The notes: generated by a model not told the origin, from the sequence alone. DNA of 64,000 nucleotides from Ptychodera flava (GCF_041260155.1 NC_091931.1:21985154-22049153), one strand, 5' to 3'. Positions 1 through 10,780 are shown, counted from the first letter of the stretch. A program made the numbers and translations.

Positions 1-845
1 GACATCAGAAGCAACAACGTAATGATGCGTCGAACCACGGTCAGTGCAGACAAAAAGGCAGACGAATGTTGAACTGCAAAGGGCTTTGTAAACGGCTTTA
101 AGATTGGTTTATCACTCCGGGTTTCCACTGGGACACGATCATTTTCGCCGACTGGGAAACCTTCTTACTGATTTTTGGTAAGCTCGATATCAGAAATATG
201 CGTGAAGTTCCAGCATGTGTAAAGTACAAACCCTTTAGTCTCTGGTTCTGAAATTATTTTCGCACCATAATAGCGAAAAAGATAAAAAGAAATTACCTTC
301 TTTCTTTGAAAAATATGAAGATCCAATTATCCAAAATAAGTTCCAAATAAGTTTGCTGTATTTTATTGTTGAAAACCCCCTCAATACTTGCTTAGCTGTA
401 TTCAATGAATGACTATGCTCTAAACAAATGTTTACCGTTGTTTGCCGCCCACGGTTTATCACTAATTCGATATACTATTCAAAAAAAACAAAACTCCATT
501 ATACCATATCATAGAATGCCTCACGGTTACTCTCGATACCAGCTTTAAAGTCCTTTTTGGCGATCCCTGAGATCGCCTTCGTTCTAGTCTGTAAGAGGAT
601 TATGGAGATGTGATAGCATTTTGTGTTATTGGCGCCAGCGTAGGCTTTTAAAAATCAAGTCCTTTTCAACTTTCAGAAAGTTCTTGTCATATCCGGTAGA
701 GCTACACTCTATGGCGGTATATTTTGTAGCTGCTCACGACTAGTTTTTGCAAAACCGGTGATTGTCAAAAACAATCGAGTATGTCCGTCGAAGCTCAGTA
801 TCTGTTGTTTCAGTTGTCAAAGGTTTTAGATTCTCAAATAGCTTT
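1..845. repeat. Tail of a preceding duplicated unit, no gene
   Basis: This stretch has no convincing coding sequence. From about 420 to 500 and 690 to 850 it resembles the segment that precedes the ~180-bp minisatellite in the other units (near 6600-6860, 13890-14010 plus 15110-15240, and 47580-47880). It is therefore read as the end of a unit that began before the window. A block of roughly 500-690 has no counterpart in the other units and looks inserted; it begins near a 12-mer CACGGTTACTCT that also forms the small palindrome in intron 1 of gene A. Confidence 0.5.
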
Positions 846-1215
846 TCGCTTACGCCCTCTAACTGGCGCTAAATAGCGATAACTGTCGTCATTTCTTTGA
901 CCGTTTGAAGATACGCCGCCCATAGTGTGTTCATTAGCTTTCAAACTTTGTCTCACTTCTGATACCGCCCATTTACACATGTTCGTCGATGGTACACCCT
1001 TGTCGAATTTTGATTAACACACAGCTCTTCACGTACGCCCTCTAACTGTCGCTAAAGAGCGATAAATGTAATTTCTTTGACTGCTTTGACTGTTTGAAGA
1101 TACGCCGCCGATAGTGTGTTCATTAGCTTTCAAACTTTGCCTCACTTCTGATACCGCCCATTCACACATATTCGTCAATGGTACACCCTTGTCGAAATTT
1201 GATTGACACATCATT
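845..1215. repeat. ~180-bp minisatellite, two copies (unit A)
   Basis: Two head-to-tail copies of a ~180-bp unit. Each contains the segments ACGCCCTCTAACTG, the near-palindrome CGCTAAATAGCG, TTTGACCGTTTGAAGATACG and TTCACACATGTTCGTCAATG. The same repeat lies upstream of every homeobox gene in the window, with two to five copies. Confidence 0.9.
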
Positions 1216-1680
1216 CTGAAGTGCTATCCATCGTCACCTCAATATTCCTTGGTCATTAAATGACTTACGGAACACTTACAATAATCCCAATCTCTATCCC
1301 GAAGCCGCAAACACCACACAGGGGAAATGTCTTTAGAAGAAAAATAATCATTTCAATCTATACTATAAATCCATAAACCACCATAGATACGACGAATCCA
1401 TGATGATTCCTTCAATCTAGAAAGTTACAATTTTGCCCCATAGCTTTCTAGCCGGATATCCGCGAATATCCGGTCAAAGTCTCTGATAAATTGAGCATAA
1501 CATTATCTATTGTGTCTTGAATTCTCAAACCCTTCATAGAAAAATATCGTTCAGGAGTCGAAACTTGGCTCTCCAGGTAACAATTGACCGTAGCATGTTG
1601 GTAGTATTGTGTTACCAATATGATTGTGTGTATCCTCTGTGTTACATGTAACAAGGTGGCGGGGTGATATTTCCTTCTAA

Positions 1681-1762
1681 CTTTGACAAAGTCAACAACA
1701 AACGCACCAGTAAGGTATAACAGGAGACCTTACTGGTGCGTTTGTTGTTGACTTTGTCAAAG
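1681..1762. repeat. Perfect 36-bp inverted repeat (hairpin)
   Basis: Arms 1681-1716 and 1727-1762 are exact reverse complements, separated by 10 bases. The perfect match implies recent formation or selection on the stem. The left arm lies two or three bases after the point (about 1678) where near-identity between the leader of unit A and that of unit B (7972-8434) stops. A fold-back insertion or palindrome formed at a rearrangement breakpoint are both possible. A small-RNA precursor cannot be excluded, but the stem is unusually perfect for an animal miRNA. Confidence 0.9.
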
Positions 1763-2085
1763 ATAATCCGGTGATAATCTGGTGACAGCGTCTACAGATT
1801 AGTAATTTACCCTTGCTTGCTTTGGCGCATACAATCAAATGCATCAGACAATAGACGTAACACAGTGACAAAACTTCGCTTAAGATTGTCAAAGGACAAA
1901 TACGTGACACAGCGACGCTGTCGGAGAAAAAGAAATCGTTACAAAACCAGTGCTATAGGACCAAGACACAAAAGGGTGGCAGTATAAATGTTTATTAGCA
2001 ATACATATCATAGTCAAACGTATTAAAATAAAGTAAACCATAGCAAGAGGAAGCCTCTACCCCTGGGACGGTCATTTCTACAACA
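1763..2085. other. Unit A-specific block, no gene seen
   Basis: This block has no counterpart in units B to E, where the equivalent position carries the SINE and the older MITE. Homology with unit B resumes near 2092 (CATAGAGTATGACGAGC). I see no coding sequence or terminal repeats that would name it. Confidence 0.5.
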
Positions 2086-2292
2086 CCCTATGATCATACA
2101 TAGAGTATGACGAGCCCAAGGTGCTGTACTTGTCGATCTGTATAAATATGGTTTCGGAGCCGTTTGACAAGTTTGTTTCGTATTTCTGGTCAGTCCTTCC
2201 CCTCGCACGGCTGGTTCACACCTCGAAGCAATGCTTTTTAAATTTAGAAATCACATGACTTCGAGTTTCTGAATTCGCCGAAAGGGATGAAA

Positions 2293-2359
2293 CGCCATTG
2301 GCTCGGCAGAATCTAAAAGTGTTAATTTATGCAAAGTTATGACTTTTCGGTCTATAAAG
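2293..2359 (+). promoter_or_regulatory. Core promoter of homeobox gene A
   Basis: In order there are an inverted CCAAT box (CCATTGGCTCGG, near 2295), an octamer-like ATGCAAAG at 2329-2336, and TATAAAG at 2353-2359. The other four genes have the exact octamer ATGCAAAT; copy A has changed its last base. The start codon lies about 115 bases downstream of the TATA box in a strong context (ATCACCATGG). The spacing and order match in all five genes. Confidence 0.75.
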
Positions 2360-2473
2360 CCTCCTCTTCTTCGTCAAAACACAGTCCCTCCACCAAACTG
2401 GTCAAAACGATCAAACTTCTGTGAGATCCTCCAGACGTACAAGTGCTTCCTGAACCAAGTCAATCTTATCACC

Positions 2474-3537
2474 ATGGACACCGCATCACATCATCGCCTT
2501 CCCTTCGTTCCCTATCAGCAAGATGATGTCGACATAGAGGTCATGTTTGCAACCACACAGCTGTCATCTTTCCTGTCTCCCGGCAACGCAACATTCACCG
2601 TCCCGCCTTCCAGGACGGAACTCGATGAAATCCTTGACGAACTTGGCTTTGCAGGTAAGTGTATAGCGATGGTTAAATTTTCATTGTTCCCTATTGAACA
2701 TCCAGGGTTGTATTTGCTAAAACTAGTTTGTTCAGGCACGGTTACTCTGTGGGGGAGAGTAACCGTGGTTCAGGGCAGCGAAAGACTGATTACTTAGTAT
2801 TAGCCAATAATTGCCTGGTATCCAGATAAAAGGTAATTTAAAATTTAATAATTTCAGCTACTTACAGATTGACTTGATATGATAACGGTGGTTTTCGCCC
2901 TTCGGGACTATGACATGTCAGCAATATTAATTTAATTTGTCTTTTGTCTTACAGATGAACCAATGTCCAATACATCTCAGTACCAGTGCTACGATGGCGA
3001 AGACGATGACGTCATCCCTATGCTCTCCCCGCCAAGTGTGGACTACCACCCGGTTGGCAGAGCAGAGACGCCTTCAGCTATTGGTTTGACACCTAACATC
3101 TCAACACTCCCGTCTCCTCTATCTATCGCCACCCACATCCACATGTGTGATTTCGACATTACCAGTGAAAATGAGGCGATATTTGAAGCTACGTTCCGAA
3201 GACAACGCTATCCATGTCATGTGACCAGACGAAGATTGGCGAGAGTTACTGGGTTGAGCCTCGACCTGGTCAATGTGAGTAACTTTTTTTTTCGAATAGC
3301 CTCCCTGAACCTGGGTTTGGTATAGATATCCGTTTGAATGAAGAGTCATCTTATCATATTTAAGGCGATAGCAGAATCAACCAATCTAACCGACTCATAT
3401 TCTCTATTTCCTCCTGACAGGACTGGTTTAGGCGTCGCCGTGCACAGCTTCTTCGAATTAGAAAACGCCTCAACTTTCCCTGCGATCCCTGCGCCGCCAC
3501 TACACATCAAGTCATCGGTACCGGTCGCGGAAACTAG
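2474..3537 (+). CDS. Divergent PRD-like homeodomain protein, copy A (3 exons)
   Basis: Exons 2474-2654, 2955-3274 and 3421-3537 join in frame (618 bases, 205 residues) with canonical GT-AG borders. Residues 1-60 hold an acidic amphipathic stretch, TELDEILDELGF. Exon 2 adds an acidic run, GEDDDVIP, and a proline-serine region. The homeodomain is residues 122-181 and keeps F20, Y25, P26, R31, L34, A35, T38, L40, V45, W48, F49 and R53. Helix 3 is DWFRRRRAQ, so Asn51 is Arg and position 50 is Arg; position 5, normally Arg, is Asp, and position 16 is Phe where the other copies have Leu or its equivalent. The second intron lies between homeodomain positions 46 and 47, as in PRD-class genes. The tail contains CDPC and ends RGN. 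A longer in-frame ATG at 2339 lies before the TATA box and is not used. A nuclear, homeodomain-derived role is likely, but canonical DNA binding is doubtful. Confidence 0.85.
2737..2767. mobile_element. 31-bp palindromic insertion with 7-bp target duplication
   Basis: CACGGTTACTCT, seven bases, then AGAGTAACCGTG form perfect 12-bp arms. The insert is flanked on both sides by GTTCAGG (2730-2736 and 2768-2774). Intron 1 of copy B lacks it, so the empty site is visible. It looks like the fused ends of a transposon or a minimal fold-back insert. It lies inside an intron and leaves the coding sequence intact. Confidence 0.75.
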
Positions 3538-3639
3538 ACACACCTTACATAAATTTTTATTTCGTTGATGCTTTAGTTGTCTTGTATGATTCATATTTAT
3601 TGAAGGTTGTATATATTTATACTCGCTGAACCTTTTAAC

Positions 3640-3645
3640 AATAAA
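3640..3645 (+). terminator. Polyadenylation signal AATAAA, gene A
   Basis: AATAAA lies 103 bases after the stop codon. The same arrangement occurs in copies B and D. Confidence 0.7.
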
Positions 3646-3699
3646 CTTTTTTAGATGGATTTGAATTATCGTTTGTGTGTTTTTTAAGTGAGGTATGTT

Positions 3700-6600
3700 G
3701 AGAGTGTCCTTACAATCTATATTTGACAAATGGCAAAAGTAGAAGCTTTAGGGTGAATAGGAAATATTTTCTCCGTACTGTAATTTCCATTGCCGTTGAT
3801 GGACTATAAAATTCCTATCGGCCCAGTCTCTTTTCTAATAATCCGTCTTAACACAAGACAGGGACAGAGTGATTCTTACAAAATTGCTGTTGTATCCAAT
3901 GTATAAAGTATTTCCTCTCACGTGACACAATATCGAGAACAGTTCCACAAACTAGTGCGAAATACGAATTAACTGTCATTTGTCGAAATGTTCAAAATGC
4001 AGACATTAGAACATTCATCAGAAATTCTGAAAAAAACTCGCCGCAATTGTTGTGCTAAGTCAATATTAGCATTTATCAATGGAACATTTTAAATTTCTAC
4101 AAATCCGGCATTTGAAGACGGGATTTTTTTGTATGTAAACATATATCGAAATCAACGTACAAAGATGATTCTTTTTCCTACTATGTTTATTACTGACTTT
4201 CGAACTTAGACAGAAAGAAAAAAATTAAAAATAAAAGTTACTGTGACAACTTAAATTTGTTCTCAGATTGTTTGACGTCAATAGGAAGGTAGTAATACGT
4301 TTTATTCTTAGTGTGATTTTCTTTTCCCCATGAAGTAGTCGTTCTGTGTATTGAATGTGATCATCGTTTTAGTAGAAAATGAATTCATGATAATAAAAAA
4401 TGTTTTTGTTCTGAGTTGCATATGGCAACTATCTGTTTTCCCAGTGTGTAATAATCATTCATTTATTTATCATATTTATTCGTTTTTTGAAAACACTGGT
4501 TTAATCAAATACCTTCATTATTTTGTTCTATTAAAACACACATTTATTTCACTTTCTAAAAAAGTATGTTCAAATAAACAGTGAAAGTTATGTAAATCGA
4601 ATATTGTGTACCATATGTTTAGGCCTTTTTGTTGATGACTGAATGCAAACGAGACTAAACAGTAGACGTTTACATGCACTCATACAATCTGTATCGAAAA
4701 GTTGAACACAACCACATGGCATTTCAACATGAACATGGAAATAGAACGAAAAGTTGTCTTTCACAGACGTGGCAAATGTCCTTGAATACATCAAAAATTA
4801 CTGCAAATGACGTCATAGATATCGTTCGACATGACATCGTCAAAAGGTCGAAATTCTCGCTTCACTAAATGTAGGAGTCGAGCATTTATTTATGCAATTT
4901 GTTCATATGACAGTTAAAACTGATTTGTCACGAAACTTGAACGACAGGCGACATTGGCCGAGTGGACGCATTTAGAATTCTTTCTGTGCGACAACCTTTG
5001 AGTCGTGTTCTGCACGTTCATTACATCAAGTCACGTCACATTACATTTCACGGACGCAGCAGCTGAACACATTTACACTTCAACGTTCACGTTTGACGTC
5101 TTCTCAGTGATTCAAGAATGAATGCTTCGAAATTTTCGATCAGTCGCCCACTCTCATTGCTAAAGTTTCAGTTTTGTATCGTCTTGCCGCCAGCACGTTT
5201 TTATCGATCCTTCCTTGACAGTATCTAACTTTGTCAAATGACAACATTACGGGAAGGCTCCATTAACTTAGGAATACCCTACTTCCCTATGAGGATCAAT
5301 TTCACAAACCTGCCTTTCCTACAATGGCACTACAATGGCACCAGCTGGATTAGATAAACATAACAATGGAACATTCACACCTTGAGGGATTAAAAGTCTT
5401 CTGTTTGTCACCCGAGTTGGTCAGCAAGGACACGGGTTTTAGGTACCATGCAAGTTAATGCAGTCTTCCCCTAACGATCTGTTACTTTGATCAAAGGAAC
5501 CGCACATCGCCTTGTCCATCATTTGACACATTATAATGTCCTCATTCGGTGCATTTCACCATTCCTTTCTTTGTGACGTCACCGCAATCGACCTCACTGT
5601 CTCTAATTTTGTTCGTTTGTTGGTCGTCTCATTGGAAGCACTGTTTTTTTCGGATGGATAAAAATTGTTGAAATGTCAAACTTTTAGAATCTATTACACG
5701 TGTATGCTAATGACCTGACAGTCGTTCCAACAAACCGCAGCTGCGTTGACCTTCAAACCATGGTGACGTAGTTTGCACTCATGACATCTTCCCATGCATA
5801 GGCATTATTTGTTGAGTTCATGATTAAGGCCTTTAGTTATTCTTTACGACAAACAACCATCAGAAAATACTGTTTGCCTTTTAAACAAACAAAAACAGAG
5901 AACACCGTTGCTTTCACTTTCTCTCTGTACCAACGCTATAGACGTCACTGTCTTCACCCTTTTTATCGCTTTATGAATTACCTACATGGTCTATTTTCGG
6001 TCAATTAACACTTTATTTCGCTTTGAACATCGCACCTTCAACTTAAATTTTATTTGTCGATAACTTTGTCAAGGCTAACCCCGGGAGTGGACATTATATG
6101 ATGAAAGGTACCGTCAATTTCCGTTACCCTAAATGCAATTTTGCCTAATAAGTAAGTCGAAAAAGTTTAAGGCTGTCAACAACATTTTCAATATGGCAAA
6201 TCTCTTATGGTAAAACACATAAGGCTAAAAGATAACATAGTTAAATGTTAGGTTATACAATTTCTCGCGTAAAGTACATAAAAATTTGAAAGATGCACGA
6301 GTTAAGTTAGTTTCACGAACAAACAGAAGTTTGTGCCACTACATTGATTATATAAACGTTTTATTTGTTAACTATTTCAAACCCTTACTGTGGTGAGAAG
6401 TCTACTGCTCCCTTATCACAATACAAAGTATATTTAAGCTAGCGAGGATTACCTAAGTCAAAGTCAAGTTGGATCTGCAAATCCAAGAAAACTTTAAAAT
6501 TGTCATCATTCATGGTAAAATCTTTTATTCTGAAAACCCGTCCAAAAAGTATCTGAGTTTGGTCAAACATTTGCTTCGCTATATTCATTGCATAATCATA

Positions 6601-6845
6601 GTCTGAACAAATGTTTGCCGTCGACGGTTCATGACTAAGTCACTATACTAAATTTTATCAAAGAACATCCCGAACTACATTGTATCCTCCATGTCCTGAA
6701 GAGCTACACTTTATAGTCGCATATAAACTTATGGTAAAGCTGCTCGTGCACACTGCTAACCGATGATTGTCAAAACCGGAAAGGCCGATATGTCTTTTCC
6801 GTCACATGTTCGGAGTATTCGCCATCCATAGTTGACGTTGTACAC
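3700..6845. repeat. Type-1 3' flank of unit A, no gene
   Basis: This AT-rich region has no convincing coding sequence. It aligns along most of its length with 10850-13920 (unit B), and in parts with 50900-53560 (unit D) and 46550-47880 (relic unit). Recurrent landmarks are TGCTAATGACCTGACAGTTG, GGTACCGCCAATTTCC-like text and a run of short blocks rich in TGACGTCA-like sequence. Confidence 0.6.
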
Positions 6846-6864
6846 CGTTTTAGGTGCCTACACA

Positions 6865-7220
6865 GCTTTTCACGTACGCCCTCTACTGGCGCTAAATAGC
6901 GATAACTGTCGTCATTTCTTTGACCGTTTGAAGATACGCCGCCCATAGTGTGTTCATTAGCTTTCAAACTTTGTCTCACTTCTGATACCGCCCATTCACA
7001 CATGTACGTCAATGGTTTTCCCTTGTCGAAATTTGAATGACACAGATTTTTCACGTACGCCCTCTAACTGGCGCTAAATAGCGATAACTGTCGTCATTTC
7101 TTTGACCGTTTGAAGATACGCCGCCCATAGTGTGTTCCTTAGCTTTCAAACTTTGTCTCACTTCTGATACCGCCCATTCACACATGTTCCTCAATGGTTC
7201 ACCCTTGTCGAAATTTGATT
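6865..7220. repeat. ~180-bp minisatellite, two copies (unit B)
   Basis: Two tandem copies of the array minisatellite. A further partial copy lies at 7843-7965, after a duplicated leader segment. Confidence 0.9.
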
Positions 7221-7221
7221 G

Positions 7222-8650
7222 ACAAATCATTCTGAATCCAATATTCCTTTGTCTCTAATTGACTTACGAAGCACACTAACTCAGTTAATATTTCACACTT
7301 TCTATAATCGCTACCTCTGTTCCGAAGCCGCAAAAAACCACAAAGTGAAAATGTCTCTGTAATAAAAGCAGTCAAAACACCTTCGGTAGTTCCAATCCTT
7401 CGCGAATATCTGGACAGAGTCTCTATTAAATAGAGCATGATATTCTCTTATTTTCTATCGCAATTGTGTTTTGAATTATTAAACCCTCCCTAGAAAAATG
7501 TCATTTCAGGAGTCATAACTTGGCTACCAAGAGAACGTGTAGATAGCATCGTGCTACCTAATCATACATGATTGTGTGTTTGTTCGCTTACAAGTAACAA
7601 GGTGATGGGGTGATATAGTTCACTTTCTTTGTGAACCATAAAATCCTCGGACTGTTGGTCGCGTGATTCAGTAGAATAATGGAACACACTGTGACTCAGG
7701 ACAAATCGACGAAAGAATGGTTCTCGTTCTTATCCAAATATTTTCCTATGGGCATAAAATGTCGGATTCATGCAAGCCATGCATATTTTCCTGTCTGGAG
7801 GGATTGCAGTCAGGAAAATTGTAATAATTTAGCCGCTTATTTGACTGTTTGAAGACACGCCGCCCATAGTATGTTCATTAACTTCCAAACTTTGTCTCAC
7901 TTCTGATACCGCCAATTCACACATATTCGTCAATGGTACACTCTTGTCGAAATTTGATTGACACGTCATTCTGAAGTGCTATCCATCGTCACCTCAATAT
8001 TCCTTGGTCATTAAATGACTTACGAAACCTTTACAATAATCCCAATCTCTATCCCGAAGCCGAAAACACCACACAGGGGAAATGTCTTCAGAAGAAAAAT
8101 AAACATTTCAATCTATACTATAAATCCATAAACCACCATAGATACGACGAATCCATGATGATTCCTTCAATCTAGAAAGTTACAATTTTGCCCCATAGCT
8201 TTCTAGCCGGATATCCGCGAATATCCGGTCAAAGTCTCTGATAAATTGAGCATAACATTATCTATTGTGTCTTGAATTCTCAAACCCTTCATAGAAAAAT
8301 ATCGTTTCAGGAGTCGAAACTTGGCTCTCCAGGTAACAATTGACCGTAACATGTAGGTAGTATTGTGTTACCAACATGATTGTGTGTATCCTCTGTGTTA
8401 CAAGTAACAAGGTGGCGGGGTGATATTTCCTTCTTTGTGAACTTCAAGATCCTCGGACTGTTGGTCACGTGATTCGGTAGATCAATGGGACACACAGTGA
8501 CTCAGGACATATCGACGAAAGAATGGTTCTCGTTCTTACCCGAATATTAGTTTTCCATTCAGCCTGACATGCCGAATCTGTCGGACCATGCATTATATTT
8601 TTTCTGTCTGAAGGGATTGTAGTACGGGAATTTAGCCTCTTATTGAACAT
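7222..8650. repeat. Doubled leader of unit B (C-like plus A-like)
   Basis: Two versions of the segment that normally follows the minisatellite lie head to tail. The first (7222-7840) reads like the unit C leader (25960-26560), for example CAATATTCCTTTGTCTC. The second (7972-8434) is almost identical to unit A (about 1215-1678), with only scattered single-base differences. A partial minisatellite copy sits between them. The layout is what unequal crossing-over between minisatellites of different units would leave. Confidence 0.75.
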
Positions 8651-8762
8651 CTTTTCATAAGGGTTAGGATTTGGCCGATCAGTTTTGAATTATTTATGGG
8701 TGACTAGATAGGGTAGCTAAGTGCCGTACGTTCTAAGTTCGAATGCGACCGAGAATTTCTGA
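8640..8762 (+). mobile_element. tRNA-derived SINE copy, decayed (unit B)
   Basis: The copy has an A-box-like segment (GGCCGATCAGTTTTGAA) and a B-box-like segment (AAGTTCGAATGCG), spaced as in a tRNA gene. It starts with TTAGCC...TTATTGAAC, shared by the copies at 26560, 48935, 54320 and 57625. It is more diverged from a tRNA than the copy at 54320. Confidence 0.6.
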
Positions 8763-8984
8763 ATTATCTAACACGTTTACAAATCGACTTTTGAGTAAAA
8801 AAGTAACTGGAAATTAATACCGCTTCTCATTTTCTTTCTTGTAGGTCGAAGGTTGAAAGCCTAACACGTAAGTTAGGTACTATGTTTAAATGTGCCCCTG
8901 AGACTGATGCTCCCAAATTTCGTAAATAGTTTGCATGTCTCGTGCTAGTGTTCACTCAAATCGAACCCCGTCGTTTTCAACATT

Positions 8985-9180
8985 CCGGGTTTATGGTTTG
9001 GATTTTCAATTCACATTTTTAATTCGCCAAGGAGGTAAAACAGGATATTCGATCATCACTTAATTTTTTTCAAAATATGTTTCTCTACTCCCATGTGCGT
9101 TGCGACAGGTGCTTCTATTCTACATTATGAGGGATGGTCGTTTAAAGTTTATCTGAAGACAGTTTGAGCAACAGAACAGT
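8985..9180. mobile_element. Old decayed MITE of the TTAA family
   Basis: Segments such as TGTTTCTCTACTCCCATG, TTCTATTCTACATTATGAG and GTTTGAGCAACAG follow the same order as the right half of the intact 352-bp element at 13015-13366. Matching decayed copies lie at the same place in units C (26935-27090) and E (57990-58195). The insertion therefore predates these duplications. Confidence 0.5.
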
Positions 9181-9491
9181 GAAAAACACTTATACTCTGA
9201 AAAGTATATTCACCGTTGAGATATTATTTAGTTCGTAAAAGCACAGACAAGGAAAGTAAGTCACATTCTTGCTGTCCAAATCATACATAGAGTATGACGA
9301 GCCCAAGGTGCTGTACTTGTCGATTTGAATAAATATGGTTTCGGAGCCGTTGGACAAGTTTGATTCGTATTTCTGGTCAGTCCTTCCCCTCGCACGGCTC
9401 GTTCACACCTCGAAACAATGCTCTTTAAATTTGGGGATCACATGACTTCGAGTTTCTGAATTCGCCGAAAGGGATGAAACGCCATTGGCTC

Positions 9492-9546
9492 GGCAGAATC
9501 TTAAAGTGTTAATTTATGCAAATTTATGACTTTTCGGTCTATAAAG
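9492..9546 (+). promoter_or_regulatory. Core promoter of homeobox gene B
   Basis: Inverted CCAAT box near 9483, exact octamer ATGCAAAT at 9516-9523, and TATAAAG at 9540-9546. The ATG at 9633 follows in the context ATCACCATGG. Confidence 0.75.
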
Positions 9547-9632
9547 TCTCCTCTTCTTCGTCCAAGCAATCACACTTCTGTGAGATCCTCCAGACGTACA
9601 AGTGCTTCCTGAACCAAGTCAATCTTATCACC

Positions 9633-10672
9633 ATGGACACCGCATCACATCATCGCCTTCCCTTCGTTCCCTATCAGCAAGATGATGTCGACATAGAGGT
9701 CATGTTTGCAACCACTCAGCTGTCATCTTTCCAGTCTCCAGGCAACGCAACATTCACCGTCCCGTCTTCGAGGACGGAACTCGATGAAATCCTGGACGAA
9801 CTTGGCTTTGCAGGTAAGTGTATATAGCGATGATTAAATTAAATTGTTCCCTATTGAACTTTCGGGACTGCATTTGCTAAAACTAGTTTGTCCAGTGCAG
9901 CGAAAGACATACTTACTTACCATTGGCCAATCATTGCCTGGTATCCAGTTAGAGGGTAATCTAAAATTTAAAATGAAATCAGCGACTTACAGATTGACTT
10001 GGTATGATGACGGTGGTTCTCGCCCTTTTGGACTGAATGTTGCCAACGTTTATTTAATTTGTCTTTTGTCTCACAGATGAGCCTACGTTCAATGCATCTC
10101 AGTACCAGTGCTACGATGGAGAAGACGATGACGTCATCCCTACACTCTCTCCGCCAAGTGTGGACTACCACCCCGTTAGCAGAGCAGAGACGCCTTCAGC
10201 TATTGGTTTGACACCTGACATCTCATCACTCCCGTCTCTTCTATCTATCGCCATGCACATCCACATGTGTGATTTCGACATTACCAGTGAAAATGAAGAG
10301 ATGTTAGAAGCCACATTCCGAAGACAACGCTACCCCTGTCACGAGACCAGACGAAGATTGGCGAGAGTTACTGGGTTTAGCCTCGACCTGGTCAATGTAA
10401 GTATCTATTTTTGAATATCCTTCCCTGAACCCGGATTCTGTATGGATATCCGTTTGAATGCAGCTACATCTAACCATGTTTACAGCGATATTAAAATCGG
10501 CGATATTTCAATCAAGCAATCTAACCGACTCATATTCTCAATTCTCTCTTGACAGGACTGGTTTAGGCGTCGCCGTGCACAGCTTCTTCGAATTAGAAAA
10601 CGCCTCAACTTTCCCTGCGATCCCTGCGCCGCCACTACACATCAAGTCATCGGTACCGGACGCGGAAACTAG
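9633..10672 (+). CDS. Divergent PRD-like homeodomain protein, copy B (3 exons)
   Basis: Exons 9633-9813, 10077-10396 and 10556-10672 give 205 residues with the same phases as copy A (phase 1, then phase 0). The homeodomain is residues 122-181. The second-helix segment reads YPCHETRRRLARVTG, position 40 is Phe rather than Leu, and exon 3 starts DWFRRRRAQLLRIRKR. The Asn51 to Arg and Arg5 losses are shared with the other copies. Exon 2 starts DEPTF where copies A and D have DEPMS. The open frame, all four splice borders and the polyadenylation signal are intact, so the gene looks functional. It belongs to the same subtype as A and D. Confidence 0.85.
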
Positions 10673-10780
10673 ACACACGTTTTTACTCTTACATTTATTT
10701 CGTCGATGTTGTTGTTGACATGTATGGTTCATATTTATTGAAGGTTGTATATATTTATAATATTCACTGAACGTTTTAAT

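Noticed and set aside
1681-1762. microRNA precursor
   Set aside because: A 36-bp perfect stem with no bulges is unlike most animal pre-miRNAs and fits a fold-back or breakpoint palindrome better; kept only as a remote alternative.
2339-2473. Longer N-terminus for homeobox gene A starting at 2339
   Set aside because: It would begin before the conserved TATAAAG box and is not conserved in frame in all copies. The ATG at 2474 has a strong context and is shared by all five genes.
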